A stretch of 64,000 nt of DNA from Planctomycetota bacterium (GTDB taxonomy: Bacteria; Planctomycetota; UBA1135; UBA2386). Where the stretch lies: assembly GCA_016713175.1 (NCBI GenBank), contig JADJPQ010000002.1:372001-436000 (forward strand), written 5' to 3'. The notes beneath the pieces are model-generated. The model saw only the letters and a program-made list of their open reading frames with translations. It was not told the DNA's origin and did not search any database. The position numbers and the translations under genes are program-made. Positions 27,734-36,286 of this stretch are shown one piece after another (position 1 is the stretch's first letter; each line of letters starts with the position of its first letter).

Positions 27734-27749
27734 GCCCCGCGGCACTTCG
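27712..27749. terminator. Bidirectional hairpin terminator between convergent genes
   Basis: A perfect 13-bp inverted repeat, cgaagtgccgcgg (27712-27724) and ccgcggcacttcg (27737-27749). Its loop itself pairs as GCC-AATA-GGC, so the stem is about 16 bp with one mismatch and a 4-base loop. It embraces the TAG of the + gene and lies 29 bases past the stop of the - gene. There is no T-run on either side. Confidence 0.75.
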
Positions 27750-27777
27750 TGCGCTGCGCTTGTGGCTGCAGCCGCGT

Positions 27778-28614
27778 TCAGCGGCGCAGGATCACGGGCG
27801 CTTCCGCCTCGATCACCTGGCAGCCAGCCGGCGAACCGAAGTGCTGCTGGATCTCCTTCAGCACATCGCGGCCCGGATCGGCCGTGACGATCGTCTCATC
27901 ACCGGCGAACACCATGTCGCTCTCGAGCATCTTCTGCGCGACATCGAGGCGCTTCCTGACCATCTGCAGCACTTCCTTGGCCTGGCTCAACGCGCCGTCG
28001 TCCAGGTCGAAGCGCTTGCTGGCCGCAGCCATCGCCTCGATCTGCTGCTGCTGCACCTTCAGCGACCGGACCTGGTCCTCGAGGACCTCCTTTTCGCTGC
28101 GCACGGCGAGCAACCGCTGCTTGGCGACTTCGACGGCCTGCGACTGCCGTTCGATCAGCGCGCGCTTGGTCTTCAGGATCGCGGTGTTGTTGGTCCACGA
28201 ATCCAGCGTGCGCTGCAGGTCGGCCTCGTGCCGGCGGCGCAGCGACGAGTTGCTGGCCAACTGGACGTTGGCGGTGCCGTCACCGGACAACAGCTTGGCT
28301 CCGGCCTGCAGCCGACGGGCCTCGCCGTCGACCACCTTCTCGAGGTGCAGCACCGAACCCTGCAGTTCTTCGAGATCGACCTCGGCGCGGGCGACGTCGC
28401 GCTTGCAGGTCTCGATCTGCGGCTCGATCTTGCCGATCAGGCCTTCGGCGCGCTTGATCTCGAGTTCGACCGGAATCTGGCCGACCACGCCCTCGCGGAC
28501 CGAGGAAGCCATCGTGCTGACGTAGGAAGGGAACGCAGTGCCGAGGAACAGGAAGCCAGCCCCGCCGAGCACCGCACCGGTGAGGATCAGGTACTTGAAC
28601 GCCTTGCAGATCAT
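27778..28614 (-). CDS. Membrane-anchored coiled-coil protein, unknown function
   Basis: 278 aa. GGAG five bases before the ATG at 28614 supports the start. Residues ~7-29 form one hydrophobic segment (FKYLILTGAVLGGAGFLFLG), then nearly the whole chain from ~45 to ~245 is charged and heptad-like (EIKRAEGLIGKIEPQIE, VEVAKQRLLAVRSEKEVLED, VLQMVRKRLDVAQKML), typical of a long coiled coil. A short tail (VIEAEAPVILRR) follows. No enzyme motif is seen. It is the last gene of the minus-strand cassette with the sigma factor and kinase, 99 bases after the zinc-finger gene, and ends at the terminator hairpin. A scaffold or sensor role is possible but not shown. Confidence 0.75.
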   Translation of the reverse strand: MICKAFKYLILTGAVLGGAGFLFLGTAFPSYVSTMASSVREGVVGQIPVELEIKRAEGLIGKIEPQIETCKRDVARAEVDLEELQGSVLHLEKVVDGEARRLQAGAKLLSGDGTANVQLASNSSLRRRHEADLQRTLDSWTNNTAILKTKRALIERQSQAVEVAKQRLLAVRSEKEVLEDQVRSLKVQQQQIEAMAAASKRFDLDDGALSQAKEVLQMVRKRLDVAQKMLESDMVFAGDETIVTADPGRDVLKEIQQHFGSPAGCQVIEAEAPVILRR

Positions 28615-28713
28615 GTCGTCTCCGTTGTGGAATCAGGCGGATGCCGGAACCGGCTCCGATGACCCTGAGGACAACGAACGACGTCCTGGATATTCGGGAA
28701 CTGGCCGCGCGGA

Positions 28714-29013
28714 TCAGGCCCGTTTGCCGCGCAGCGCCGTCGCGGTCGAGCGCAGCAGCTTGTCGCGCAGGTCGGTCAACTGCGGCCGGCGGGCCTGGTC
28801 GTCCCGGGCCTTCAGGTCCTCCACCACCGAATTGCAGTACGGACACTGGCTCTCGCGCAGGTGGAACGCAATGAAATCGGCGGCGCCACCGTCGATTCCG
28901 CCCGCCAGGAAGCTCTGCAGCAGGTCCTGATGCGGGCAGGTGATGCGTTCTTCCCGCCAGACCGTCGCCACGGTGAATGCCAGCTTCGGATCGATGTCGT
29001 CGGGCGTGCTCAT
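28714..29013 (-). CDS. Putative zinc-finger anti-sigma-like protein
   Basis: 99 aa. The ATG at 29013 overlaps the stop of the sigma-factor gene as ATGA, a classical arrangement for sigma and anti-sigma pairs. The middle reads ITCPHQDLLQSFL followed by a helix and HLRESQCPYC, which resembles the H-x3-C-x2-C zinc anti-sigma (ZAS) fold with two extra residues between H and C. The C-terminus is basic and there is no membrane segment, so it would be a soluble anti-sigma factor. Function is inferred from position and cysteines. It could instead be a generic zinc-binding partner of the kinase. Confidence 0.65.
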   Translation of the reverse strand: MSTPDDIDPKLAFTVATVWREERITCPHQDLLQSFLAGGIDGGAADFIAFHLRESQCPYCNSVVEDLKARDDQARRPQLTDLRDKLLRSTATALRGKRA

Positions 29014-29663
29014 CGGGCCCCCGGAGCCCACAGGCCCAGGAACAGGGAGTGATTCGGATCGCTCTGCCGGGCCAGCCCGCGCAGTTTCTCCACCGCGCGG
29101 AACTTGATGCCGGCGACCGCCTTCTCGTCCTCGATGCCAAAACGGATCGCCGCATCCTTGTTGCGCCCGCCCAGCACGAACAGGTACTCGAGCACCATCA
29201 GCTTCTGGAACTCGCCGGCCCCCCACAGTTCGCCGACGAACTGTTTCAGGATGCGGCCCAACACCACCCGTTGGCGGTTGCCATCCTCGGATGAGACCGC
29301 CTTCTCCTTCGGCTGCGCCGTGCCCTCGTGCGGCATGTTCTCGAGCCACAACTGGCTCTTCTGCGCGTCCTCATCGCCCTTGGGCGCCACCAGCGCGATC
29401 TTGTGCTTGCGGTAGTGGTCGATGACCCGGTTCTTGGCGATCCCGAACAGGAACTGGTCGAGCGTGTAGGTGGCGTCGAAACCGCCGATACCACGCACGG
29501 CGCCCAGGAACACGTCCTGCGTCAGGTCCTCGGCGGTTTGATGGTCGCCGACGTAGCGCTTGACGTAGAAGAAGATCCGGCGGAAGTAATCGTCCTGCAG
29601 CCCGGCCCAGGCACCGTCGTCCATGGCCTGCAGCCGGGCGATGTCGTGTTCGCGAGCGTTCAT
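29010..29663 (-). CDS. ECF-type RNA polymerase sigma factor
   Basis: 217 aa. Region 2 is clear at about residues 25-90: YFRRIFFYVKRYVGDHQTAE, then DLTQDVFLGAVRG (region 2.2) and LFGIAKNRVIDHYRKHK (2.3/2.4, -10 recognition). After a linker of ~50 residues, a divergent region 4 (EFQKLMVLEYLFVLGG, then GIEDEKAVAGIKFRAVEKLR) gives the helix-turn-helix for -35 recognition. The tail extends ~20 residues beyond. It is 27 bases downstream of a Ser/Thr kinase gene and translationally coupled to a small zinc protein. ECF factors beside Ser/Thr kinases are known in planctomycetes and can be controlled by phosphorylation; that control is an inference here. Target promoters are unknown. Confidence 0.88.
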   Translation of the reverse strand: MNAREHDIARLQAMDDGAWAGLQDDYFRRIFFYVKRYVGDHQTAEDLTQDVFLGAVRGIGGFDATYTLDQFLFGIAKNRVIDHYRKHKIALVAPKGDEDAQKSQLWLENMPHEGTAQPKEKAVSSEDGNRQRVVLGRILKQFVGELWGAGEFQKLMVLEYLFVLGGRNKDAAIRFGIEDEKAVAGIKFRAVEKLRGLARQSDPNHSLFLGLWAPGAR

Positions 29664-29690
29664 CGGGTCACGAGGCCAGGAGCGGCCGGT

Positions 29691-31037
29691 TCAGCCCGCG
29701 ACCAACGCCAGCGCTCCCATCACGACGAGCAACAACAGCGCGGCGACGACGACGTAACCGACCAACCGGGTGGCGGCTCCCAGCATACGGAACGGCAGCT
29801 TCAGCAGCCAGACGGCCCCGCGACCGGAGACCGCGCTGACGGCGCGGACGGGCAGCAGCACGACGAAGATCGCCAATTCGAGCACACGGAAGACCTGGCG
29901 CACGAGGAACGCCAGCACGCCGCGCGACGGTGGCGCCGCCTGCCAGGGCATGCCGTACGGGCTCGCCGTCGGGTCGCGCAGGCTCTGCGGGTCGGCATCG
30001 CCGAGCATCGGCGGCGTCGCACCGAGCGCTTCCGGCGGCAGCGGCGGCGGCACTGGCCGCGCCGCGGGAGCAGGCGCGGGCGCCGCTGCAGGGGGAGGCA
30101 CCGAGGCGACTGGAGCCATCGGTGGCAACGGCCGCGGCGGCTCGCTGCGGAACACCAGGCTCTCGCCGAGCGCCACTGGCGCCTGCAACGCCCGCAACAG
30201 ATCGGCCACGCTCGGGTAGCGCTGCATCGGGTCCTTCGCCAGACACCGCAGCAGGATCGCCCGATCCGCCGCCGACAGGTGGTCGGGGAACGACGGCATC
30301 TCGGTCTCGTGCTTGCGCAGCACCTCCCACTCGGAATCGCCCTTGAACGGCACGTCCCCGCACAGACACTCGTAGAGCAGCACGCCGAGACTGTAGAGAT
30401 CCGAACGCGCGTCGCCGCGCCGCTGCAGCATCTCCGGCGCCATGTAGTACGGCGTGCCGCGGCCGAAGCTCAACGAGTTGCGCGACTCGGTGACCAGCTT
30501 GCTGAGCCCGTAGTCGCCGACGCGCGCAATGTCGCCCTTCAGGAAGATGTTGGCCGGCTTGAGATCGAAGTGCACCAACGAGTGCTCGTGCAGTGCCTGC
30601 ACGCCGCGCGCGGCCTGTACGAAGATCTTCAGCGCGTCATCGCGGTTCATCCGGCCGCCTTCGAGCCGCTTGCGCAGCGTCTCCTGGCCGGCGTAGCTCA
30701 TCACCAGATACGGGATGCCGTCGATCTCGCCCTTGTCCTCGATCGACACCAGGTTCGGATGATCGATCTGCGCGAAGAACCGCACCGTTTCGAGTTCGCG
30801 CGCCACCGCGTCGCGAACCGATTCATCGTCGATCTTCAGGAACTTGATCGCGTAGTCCTTGCCGATCGACTCCTTGCGGGCCTTGAACACCAGACCGAAC
30901 GCCCCGCCGCCCAGCTTGTTGACGATCTCGAAACCCTGGATGTAGCCCGGCTTCTTGTAGTTGCGGTAGAACGACTCCCAGTCGATCCGCGGGGCTGGCT
31001 CTGGCGCCGGCAGGGGTTGTGGGCTTGCAGCGGCCAT
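29691..31037 (-). CDS. Membrane-anchored Ser/Thr protein kinase with DYG motif
   Basis: 448 aa from the ATG at 31037; an upstream in-frame ATG at 31163 would overlap the preceding gene. The kinase domain spans ~35-320: glycine loop LGGGAFG (42-48), Lys65 in DYAIK, catalytic loop HFDLKPAN (156-163, so HFD instead of HRD), metal-binding DYG at 175-177 instead of DFG, and APE at 200-202. All essential K/D/N/D residues are kept, so activity is plausible. A Pro/Ala-rich linker (~330-375) leads to two C-terminal hydrophobic segments (LELAIFVVLLPVRAV and VGYVVVAALLLLVVMGALAL), placing the kinase in the cytoplasm at the membrane. It lies between an FHA/membrane gene pair and the sigma factor. Confidence 0.9.
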   Translation of the reverse strand: MAAASPQPLPAPEPAPRIDWESFYRNYKKPGYIQGFEIVNKLGGGAFGLVFKARKESIGKDYAIKFLKIDDESVRDAVARELETVRFFAQIDHPNLVSIEDKGEIDGIPYLVMSYAGQETLRKRLEGGRMNRDDALKIFVQAARGVQALHEHSLVHFDLKPANIFLKGDIARVGDYGLSKLVTESRNSLSFGRGTPYYMAPEMLQRRGDARSDLYSLGVLLYECLCGDVPFKGDSEWEVLRKHETEMPSFPDHLSAADRAILLRCLAKDPMQRYPSVADLLRALQAPVALGESLVFRSEPPRPLPPMAPVASVPPPAAAPAPAPAARPVPPPLPPEALGATPPMLGDADPQSLRDPTASPYGMPWQAAPPSRGVLAFLVRQVFRVLELAIFVVLLPVRAVSAVSGRGAVWLLKLPFRMLGAATRLVGYVVVAALLLLVVMGALALVAG

Positions 31038-31063
31038 GGCGGGAATCTCGGGGATGGTAACGA

Positions 31064-31666
31064 TCAGAGCAGGAACAACAGCGTCGGAACACCGGCCCCG
31101 AGCAGCAGCCCGAGCAGGCGCAACCGACCGGTCATGTAGCCGCGCGACAGGCGATCCAGCCAACCGATCGCGAAACCGAGCACGGCCCAGAACGCAATCG
31201 TGGCACCGGACTTCGCCAGGGTCTGCCTCTCACAGCGCCGCAGCTCTTGCCGCAGCTGCCGTTCGCCGACCTCGATGGCCCGGGCGTCCTCGACGACCCA
31301 CAGCGTGGTCTGCCAGCTGGCGCCGAACTCGTGGTCGCGCCGCTTGTCTTCCCGGTCGACGATCCGCAGGGCGCGGTCGACTGGGAGGTTCGCCAACCAC
31401 CGGTCGGTCGCCTGACGGGTGAATACTGCAGGCAACCAGAACGGCCGAACGCCATCGGCAAGTCGACGAGCCCGTTCCGTCCAGGCTTGCCGGAACAGTT
31501 CTTCGGCTTTGCGGCGCGCCGAAGTCAGTGCCGCCGCCGGGGTCAGTTCGGCATCCCCGCGGATCGCAACCGCATCGGCAGACGGATCGCCCGCCGGCAT
31601 CGCCGCAGCGTTGCCTGCAAACGACGCCTGGACGAGCAAGCCAAGGGAAAGGATGGTCGCGAGCAT
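31064..31666 (-). CDS. Exported or membrane protein of unknown function
   Basis: 200 aa. An N-terminal signal-like segment (MLATILSLGLLVQASFA) is followed by a charged helical region with many Arg/Glu (ARRKAEELFRQAWTERARRL, ERQLRQELRRCERQTL) and two C-terminal hydrophobic stretches (GATIAFWAVLGFAIGWL and LLGLLLGAGVPTLLFLL). Topology would be a periplasmic middle with membrane-embedded C-terminus. I do not recognise the family. It sits 72 bases after the FHA gene and 26 bases before the kinase, so it probably belongs to the same signalling operon and could be the sensory or membrane partner. Confidence 0.7.
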   Translation of the reverse strand: MLATILSLGLLVQASFAGNAAAMPAGDPSADAVAIRGDAELTPAAALTSARRKAEELFRQAWTERARRLADGVRPFWLPAVFTRQATDRWLANLPVDRALRIVDREDKRRDHEFGASWQTTLWVVEDARAIEVGERQLRQELRRCERQTLAKSGATIAFWAVLGFAIGWLDRLSRGYMTGRLRLLGLLLGAGVPTLLFLL

Positions 31667-31738
31667 TGGGCAGTGGCCTCCCGGAATGCTGCAGATGCGA
31701 CCCCGCCGGCGACTATTCGGAAAACCGGCTGCCAGCGC

Positions 31739-34432
31739 TCACAACACGCGCTGCCACGGCAGCAGCACGAACCCGACCCCGCACGCGGCCACCACAGCGC
31801 CGGCACTGACCGGGTGTTCGTCGGCGAACGGCTTGCCGTCGATGGTGCCCTGGCCGGAGACGCGGACTCGGATCTGGCCATCCTTGGTGGCGAAGATCTC
31901 GATCTCGCCCTGGGCGCCGGGCACCCGGACGTGCGCGTCCTTGGCGGCCCCGATCAGGATGCGGCCATCGCGCCCGCGGTCCTTCAGCAGCAGCACCCGA
32001 TCGGTACCCGCGACCTGGAAGCCTCCTTGCAGCACCAGGGTCGCCGTCAACGACCGGCTCGACGGCACCAGGTACTGCATCGCCAGGCTCGATCCGAGCT
32101 GGAACCGGTCCCCGGTGCGCAACGCATGCCGATCGATCTTGCGGCCGGAAACCAGCAGGTCGCCGCCCTCGGCGACCACGGTGTCCTGCATGCCGCCGTG
32201 GAACGACATCGAACGCTGGATCCGGGCGTGCCGCCCGGCGATCGCCGCCAGGATCGGCAGATCGGTCCGACCTTCGCGGACATTGCCGATCGTCACCGAC
32301 TCGCCGCGCAACACCAGGTACTCGCCACCCTCGTCGACACGCAGCAGGAACGCCCCATCGAGGCCCTGCGCGCGCATCAGGTTCTGCTTCATGTCGAAGA
32401 TCCGGGTCCGCAACAGCGCCGGAGTCGGCGGCAGGCTGCCGAGTTCCTGTTGGGCGGCGGCAAAATCGCGTTCGCTGGTGAAGGCTTCGACGCGGTCCAG
32501 GGCGGCCGCCTGACTGCGCAGCGCAGCGACCTCGTCGGCGAGCTTGCGCGCCGGGGGACAGTCGGTCCAGGACTGCCGTGCCTGCTCGAGCAGCCGTTCC
32601 GCCTCGGCCAGATCGCGCTCAGCCAACGCGGCCCTTGCGGCCGCGACCTTGGCTTCGGCCCCGGTCCGAACTGCCGCCGCCGCTTCGCGCAGCCGTTCGG
32701 CCCGCCGCTGCAGATCGGCGCCGGCGCAAGTCGCGGCAAGGAAGCCACTGACACAGACCTCCATCTCGTCGAGCCGTCCTGCGGCCAGCGATTCTTCAGC
32801 CGCCCGCGCGAGCCGATCGGCGATTGTCAACAGCCGGGCGTCGAGTCGATCCTCGGCCAGCAGACGTGGCCGGAGCGCGACGACCTCGGCAACCGCCGCA
32901 CCGGCCGCGCGCCACGAACGCCGATCGAGATCCTGCTGGATCCGCTCACACCGCTCGAGACCGTCGATCTCCGCCGCCAGTGCGGTCGTCAGCACCAGAG
33001 TCTCCTCGTGGTCGACCTGCACCTTGGCGAGTTCGGCCAGACGCCGTTCACAGTGCCGGACGCCTTCGATCGTCGATGCCTGGCGACTGTGCAGCGCGAC
33101 CCGTACCTGGTCGAGTCCGCGCTGGACCAGATCGATGCGCGCCCGCAGTTCCTTGACCAGCAGCCTGGCCTCTTCCCCGGACGGACCGGGGACGACGAGG
33201 GCCAACGCCTGGGCGCACGCCTCACGCAGCCGCCCATCGCGCGCGGCCGCCTTGGCCGCCTGCAGCCGACGGTCGCGGTCGATCGCGCCCTGATCGAGCA
33301 TCGCCAGCTCGGCGCGGGCTTCGTCGTGCATCGGCCAGTCCTCGAGAATCGCCGTCAGTTCGGCCCGCGCACGACCGGGCTCGCCATCGGCGGCAAACTG
33401 CCTGGCTCCAGCCAGTCGTTCGGCGCAGGCCGCCGCCAGCTTCTCCAGACGATCGGCCTCCCGGCCCAGAGCGGGGCTCGGCAGGTGTTCGGCGGCTCGC
33501 CGCATCGCCGGGGCAAGTTCGGTCAGGCGGCCCTGCAATCGCAGTTCTTGCGCCTGCAGCCACGCCACCGCAGCCACGTGCAGGATCGCACCGCATCCGG
33601 GCAGCGGGTCCGGGAGAGCCGCCACGGCTCGCGCCAACGAACTGACGGCCGCGCCCGCTTCGGCATCGGCCTGCAACTGGCGCCGGATCGCAGCCGCCAG
33701 ATCGGCAGCCGCAGCATGGACGCGGGTGTGCTCCAGGGCTGTCGGCACATCACCAGCCTGGGAGCGGAGGGCCGCGAGCGCTCCGTCGAGGTCCGATTGG
33801 GCGATCCGATCGGCCAGCTGATCGGCCAGCCGCTGTCCGGCGGCAGCGACGAGGGTCTGCTGCAGCGGCGGATCGATCGCATCGTCGGCCAGCGCGCTGG
33901 CCTGCTGCCAGCCCGCCAGCGCGATCTCGATGCGGCCGTCGCGCAACGCCTGCCGGCAACGGTCGGCGGCCTCGCGCGCCCGCTGCCGCCGCTCGGCGAC
34001 GAAGGCGCGCAGCGCCCGTTCTTCCGCTGGCATCGGTGCGCGGGCCACCGCCGCTGCCAACTGCTCGGCGGCGGCGCCGAGCTGCCCCTGTTCGGCCAGC
34101 CGGCGGGCTTGCTCCAGCACCTGGCGAGCCGACGCCTCGTGCTCGCGCCGTTCTTTGCCATCGGAGTCGAGCCGGGACGCCAAGGCCGCCGCGTCGGCGT
34201 GCGGGCCGGCCGCCAGGATGCGCCGGACGTCGTGGCCGGCGCCGATCCGATCGCCAGCGGCGTGTCGCTGTTGCGCGCGCCGCCACAGCGAAGCAACCGC
34301 TTCGGTACGCACATCCTCGGCCCGGCGATCGCGCGCGATCCACGGGTCCTCGGTCAGCTGGATGGCGTCCTCGAACCGGCCTGCGGCCAGCGCCTTCTTT
34401 GCCTTCGCGAGCCTGATGAAGCGTTCGAACAT
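31739..34432 (-). CDS. Large helical-repeat protein with two C-terminal FHA-like domains
   Basis: 897 aa. Residues 1 to ~680 are helical repeats rich in Ala, Arg, Glu and Leu with TPR-like spacing (AKKALAAGRFEDAIQLTED, EQARRLAEQGQLGAAAEQLA, AARAALAERDLAEAERLLEQ). From ~690 the chain becomes beta-rich: GGEYLVLRGESVTIGN...LPILAAIAGRHARIQR matches the forkhead-associated pattern (strand, GR.H, then a D-L-SG..ID strand). A second FHA-like unit follows at ~795-897 (RDGRILIGAAKDAHVRVP, TIDGKPF). FHA domains bind phosphothreonine, so with the kinase two genes downstream this is a likely phospho-dependent adaptor. No membrane segment is seen, so it should be cytoplasmic. The long N-terminal array is unusual for FHA proteins. 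Confidence 0.8.
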   Translation of the reverse strand: MFERFIRLAKAKKALAAGRFEDAIQLTEDPWIARDRRAEDVRTEAVASLWRRAQQRHAAGDRIGAGHDVRRILAAGPHADAAALASRLDSDGKERREHEASARQVLEQARRLAEQGQLGAAAEQLAAAVARAPMPAEERALRAFVAERRQRAREAADRCRQALRDGRIEIALAGWQQASALADDAIDPPLQQTLVAAAGQRLADQLADRIAQSDLDGALAALRSQAGDVPTALEHTRVHAAAADLAAAIRRQLQADAEAGAAVSSLARAVAALPDPLPGCGAILHVAAVAWLQAQELRLQGRLTELAPAMRRAAEHLPSPALGREADRLEKLAAACAERLAGARQFAADGEPGRARAELTAILEDWPMHDEARAELAMLDQGAIDRDRRLQAAKAAARDGRLREACAQALALVVPGPSGEEARLLVKELRARIDLVQRGLDQVRVALHSRQASTIEGVRHCERRLAELAKVQVDHEETLVLTTALAAEIDGLERCERIQQDLDRRSWRAAGAAVAEVVALRPRLLAEDRLDARLLTIADRLARAAEESLAAGRLDEMEVCVSGFLAATCAGADLQRRAERLREAAAAVRTGAEAKVAAARAALAERDLAEAERLLEQARQSWTDCPPARKLADEVAALRSQAAALDRVEAFTSERDFAAAQQELGSLPPTPALLRTRIFDMKQNLMRAQGLDGAFLLRVDEGGEYLVLRGESVTIGNVREGRTDLPILAAIAGRHARIQRSMSFHGGMQDTVVAEGGDLLVSGRKIDRHALRTGDRFQLGSSLAMQYLVPSSRSLTATLVLQGGFQVAGTDRVLLLKDRGRDGRILIGAAKDAHVRVPGAQGEIEIFATKDGQIRVRVSGQGTIDGKPFADEHPVSAGAVVAACGVGFVLLPWQRVL

Positions 34433-34507
34433 GCCGTCGTCGGGCGTGCGGTCGCCCTGTGGTGCTGCCGAACTGCGCGTCGGCGCGGGGTTATTCGGAA
34501 GTCGTGA

Positions 34508-35458
34508 CTATTCCAGGCTGCCGCACACACCGCCATCCCCGACGCCGCTGCGCGCTCGTTCCAGACATGCTTCGGCGCACAGCAAGAACGCCTTGCGATC
34601 GGTGATTCCGCTTTGCGGCGCCCAGGCCATCCCGGCGTGCGGCTGCAGCCGCACGCCCCCGGCGAACGTGCGTTCGCGCAAGCTCTGCAGCATCCGGCGC
34701 GCCAACACCAGCGCACCGTCCGGCCCTGTGCCCGGCAGCAGGAACAAGAACGTGGTGGCGGTGAAGCGGGCCAGCACGTCGATGTCGCGGCACTCGTTCA
34801 AGAACACGCCGGCGGCTTCCGCCAGCACCGCTCGATCGATGCGCGACGCACTACCCGGCGCGCCGATGTCCAGCAGCAGCAACGCCAACGGCTGGTGGAA
34901 TCGCTGCGCCCGCTTGAACTCCTCTTCGAGCTTGATGCTGGCGTACGGGCCGTCGAACAGCCCGGTCTCCGGATCCTGCAAACGCTGCAACACCGAGTCC
35001 TCACGTTCGAACTGCAGCAGCTTGTGCAGCGCTCCCTGGGCCTTGGCTGGATCGGCAGCGCGCGCGGTCTCGTAGCGCTGCAGCAGCGTGTCGATCGTCT
35101 GGCGTTGCCGGTTGCCCGGCGACCGGTTCAACTCGTCGGCGACCAGTTGCGCCGTCTCGGGATTCCACAGCAAGACGGCGTCGGCGAGCGCGAACCGCGC
35201 CAGCTGCGCGCCGTAACGGTCGTCGGCGAGCACGACCAGATAGACGGTCGTCTGACGACGCTCCTTGATCGCCCGGCACGCCGACAGCGCGTTGCCGCCG
35301 GGCAGGTCCGACGCGGCCGCGAAGACCTCGATGACGGCCGTGTCACCGGACCGGACCGCGGCGAAGCCGCCGGCCGCCGGCGGACCGCCGAGCACCTCGG
35401 CCAGCCGTTCGGTCAGCCGCTGGTCGGCGCCAAGATGCAACCAACGACGCACCGTCAC
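34508..35458 (-). CDS. Degenerate GGDEF-domain protein
   Basis: 316 aa, GTG start at 35458 overlapping the yebC stop as GTGA, so translation is coupled. Residues ~1-115 resemble a degenerate receiver-like fold (VIEVFAAASDLPGGNALSAC, VYLVVLADDRYGAQL). Residues ~160-316 follow the diguanylate cyclase layout: DPETGLFDGPYASIKLEEE, ALLLLDIG and RFTATTFLFLLPGT. In the last block the GGDEF signature is replaced by TATTF, and the metal-binding aspartate pattern is also altered, so cyclase activity is not expected. It may bind a nucleotide or act as a protein partner. It ends 75 bases before the FHA gene. Confidence 0.8.
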   Translation of the reverse strand: MTVRRWLHLGADQRLTERLAEVLGGPPAAGGFAAVRSGDTAVIEVFAAASDLPGGNALSACRAIKERRQTTVYLVVLADDRYGAQLARFALADAVLLWNPETAQLVADELNRSPGNRQRQTIDTLLQRYETARAADPAKAQGALHKLLQFEREDSVLQRLQDPETGLFDGPYASIKLEEEFKRAQRFHQPLALLLLDIGAPGSASRIDRAVLAEAAGVFLNECRDIDVLARFTATTFLFLLPGTGPDGALVLARRMLQSLRERTFAGGVRLQPHAGMAWAPQSGITDRKAFLLCAEACLERARSGVGDGGVCGSLE

Positions 35459-36216
35459 GACTGCGCCTCCAGCGCCGCGGCCACCGCGTCGGGGAAATCC
35501 TCGTTGCTGTGGACTGCCTGCACGTCGTCGTGGTCGTCGAGCGCATCCAGCAACTTGACGACGCGCTGGGCGACGGCGACATCGGCAACCGCCGTACGCT
35601 GGGTCGGCACCTGCACCAGCTCGGCCGTCCGCAACGGCACCTTGGCCTGCTCCAGCGTCGCCTTGACCGCCATGAACTCCGCCGCCTTGCAGTAGATCAC
35701 GAAGATGTCGCCATCGCGGACCAGGTCGTCGGCGGAGGCCTCGAGCACGATGTCGGTCAAACGATCCTCACCGAGGCCGGCGGCAGGGTCCACCTGGAAC
35801 ATGCCGCGACGCTCGAACATCCAACCGACGGCGCCGGTGGCCGCCAGGTTGCCGCCGCAGTTCTCGAACACCTTGCGAATCTCGGGCGCGGTCCGGTTGC
35901 GGTTGTCGGTCAGGATCTCGAGCATCACGGCGACGCCGCCAGGCCCATAGCCCTCGTAGAGGATCTCTTCATACTGCTCGGTTTCGCCACCGCCGGCGCC
36001 CTTCTTGATCGCGCGCTCGATCGCGTCCTTGGACATGCTGACGACACGCGCCTTGTCGACCGCCAGCCGCAGTTTGGGGTTGCCGTCGAGGAACGCGCCG
36101 CCCTGCTTGACCGCGACGGTGATCATCCGCGACAGCTTGGCGAAGATCTTGGCGCGCTTGGCGTCGACGCGGTCCTTGCGGAACTTGATGTTCGACGAGT
36201 GGGAATGGCCTGCCAT
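35455..36216 (-). CDS. yebC: YebC/PmpR (TACO1-like) family translation or transcription factor
   Basis: 253 aa from the ATG at 36216 (MAGHSHSSNIKFRKDRVDAK), the conserved start of the family; an earlier in-frame ATG at 36231 adds five residues that do not fit. It has the usual length of ~245-255 aa and family blocks AKIFAKLSRMITVAVKQGG, IERAIKKGAGG, YEGYGPGGVAVMLEILTDNR and GAVGWMFERRGMF. YebC proteins act in the cytoplasm as DNA-binding regulators or help ribosomes through polyproline stretches. Here the next gene is coupled by a GTGA overlap to a degenerate GGDEF protein, an unusual partner. RuvC, often next to yebC, is not in the window. Confidence 0.95.
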   Translation of the reverse strand: MAGHSHSSNIKFRKDRVDAKRAKIFAKLSRMITVAVKQGGAFLDGNPKLRLAVDKARVVSMSKDAIERAIKKGAGGGETEQYEEILYEGYGPGGVAVMLEILTDNRNRTAPEIRKVFENCGGNLAATGAVGWMFERRGMFQVDPAAGLGEDRLTDIVLEASADDLVRDGDIFVIYCKAAEFMAVKATLEQAKVPLRTAELVQVPTQRTAVADVAVAQRVVKLLDALDDHDDVQAVHSNEDFPDAVAAALEAQS

Positions 36217-36286
36217 GCGGGTGTCCAGCAAGGAACTCTATCGCCAGCGCCTGGCGCACTGCAGATGCTTGCCGGCGGAAACGACG

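Noticed and set aside
25256..27745. Upstream extension of the haloperoxidase-like gene in its own frame
   Set aside because: It runs antisense through the carboxypeptidase-regulatory-like gene and shows no domain; the lipobox start at 25255 is far better.
31247..34507. A very long open frame on the + strand opposite the FHA gene
   Set aside because: High GC content keeps antisense frames open. Its translation is Arg/Gln/His-rich without domains, while the minus strand shows FHA and helical-repeat patterns.
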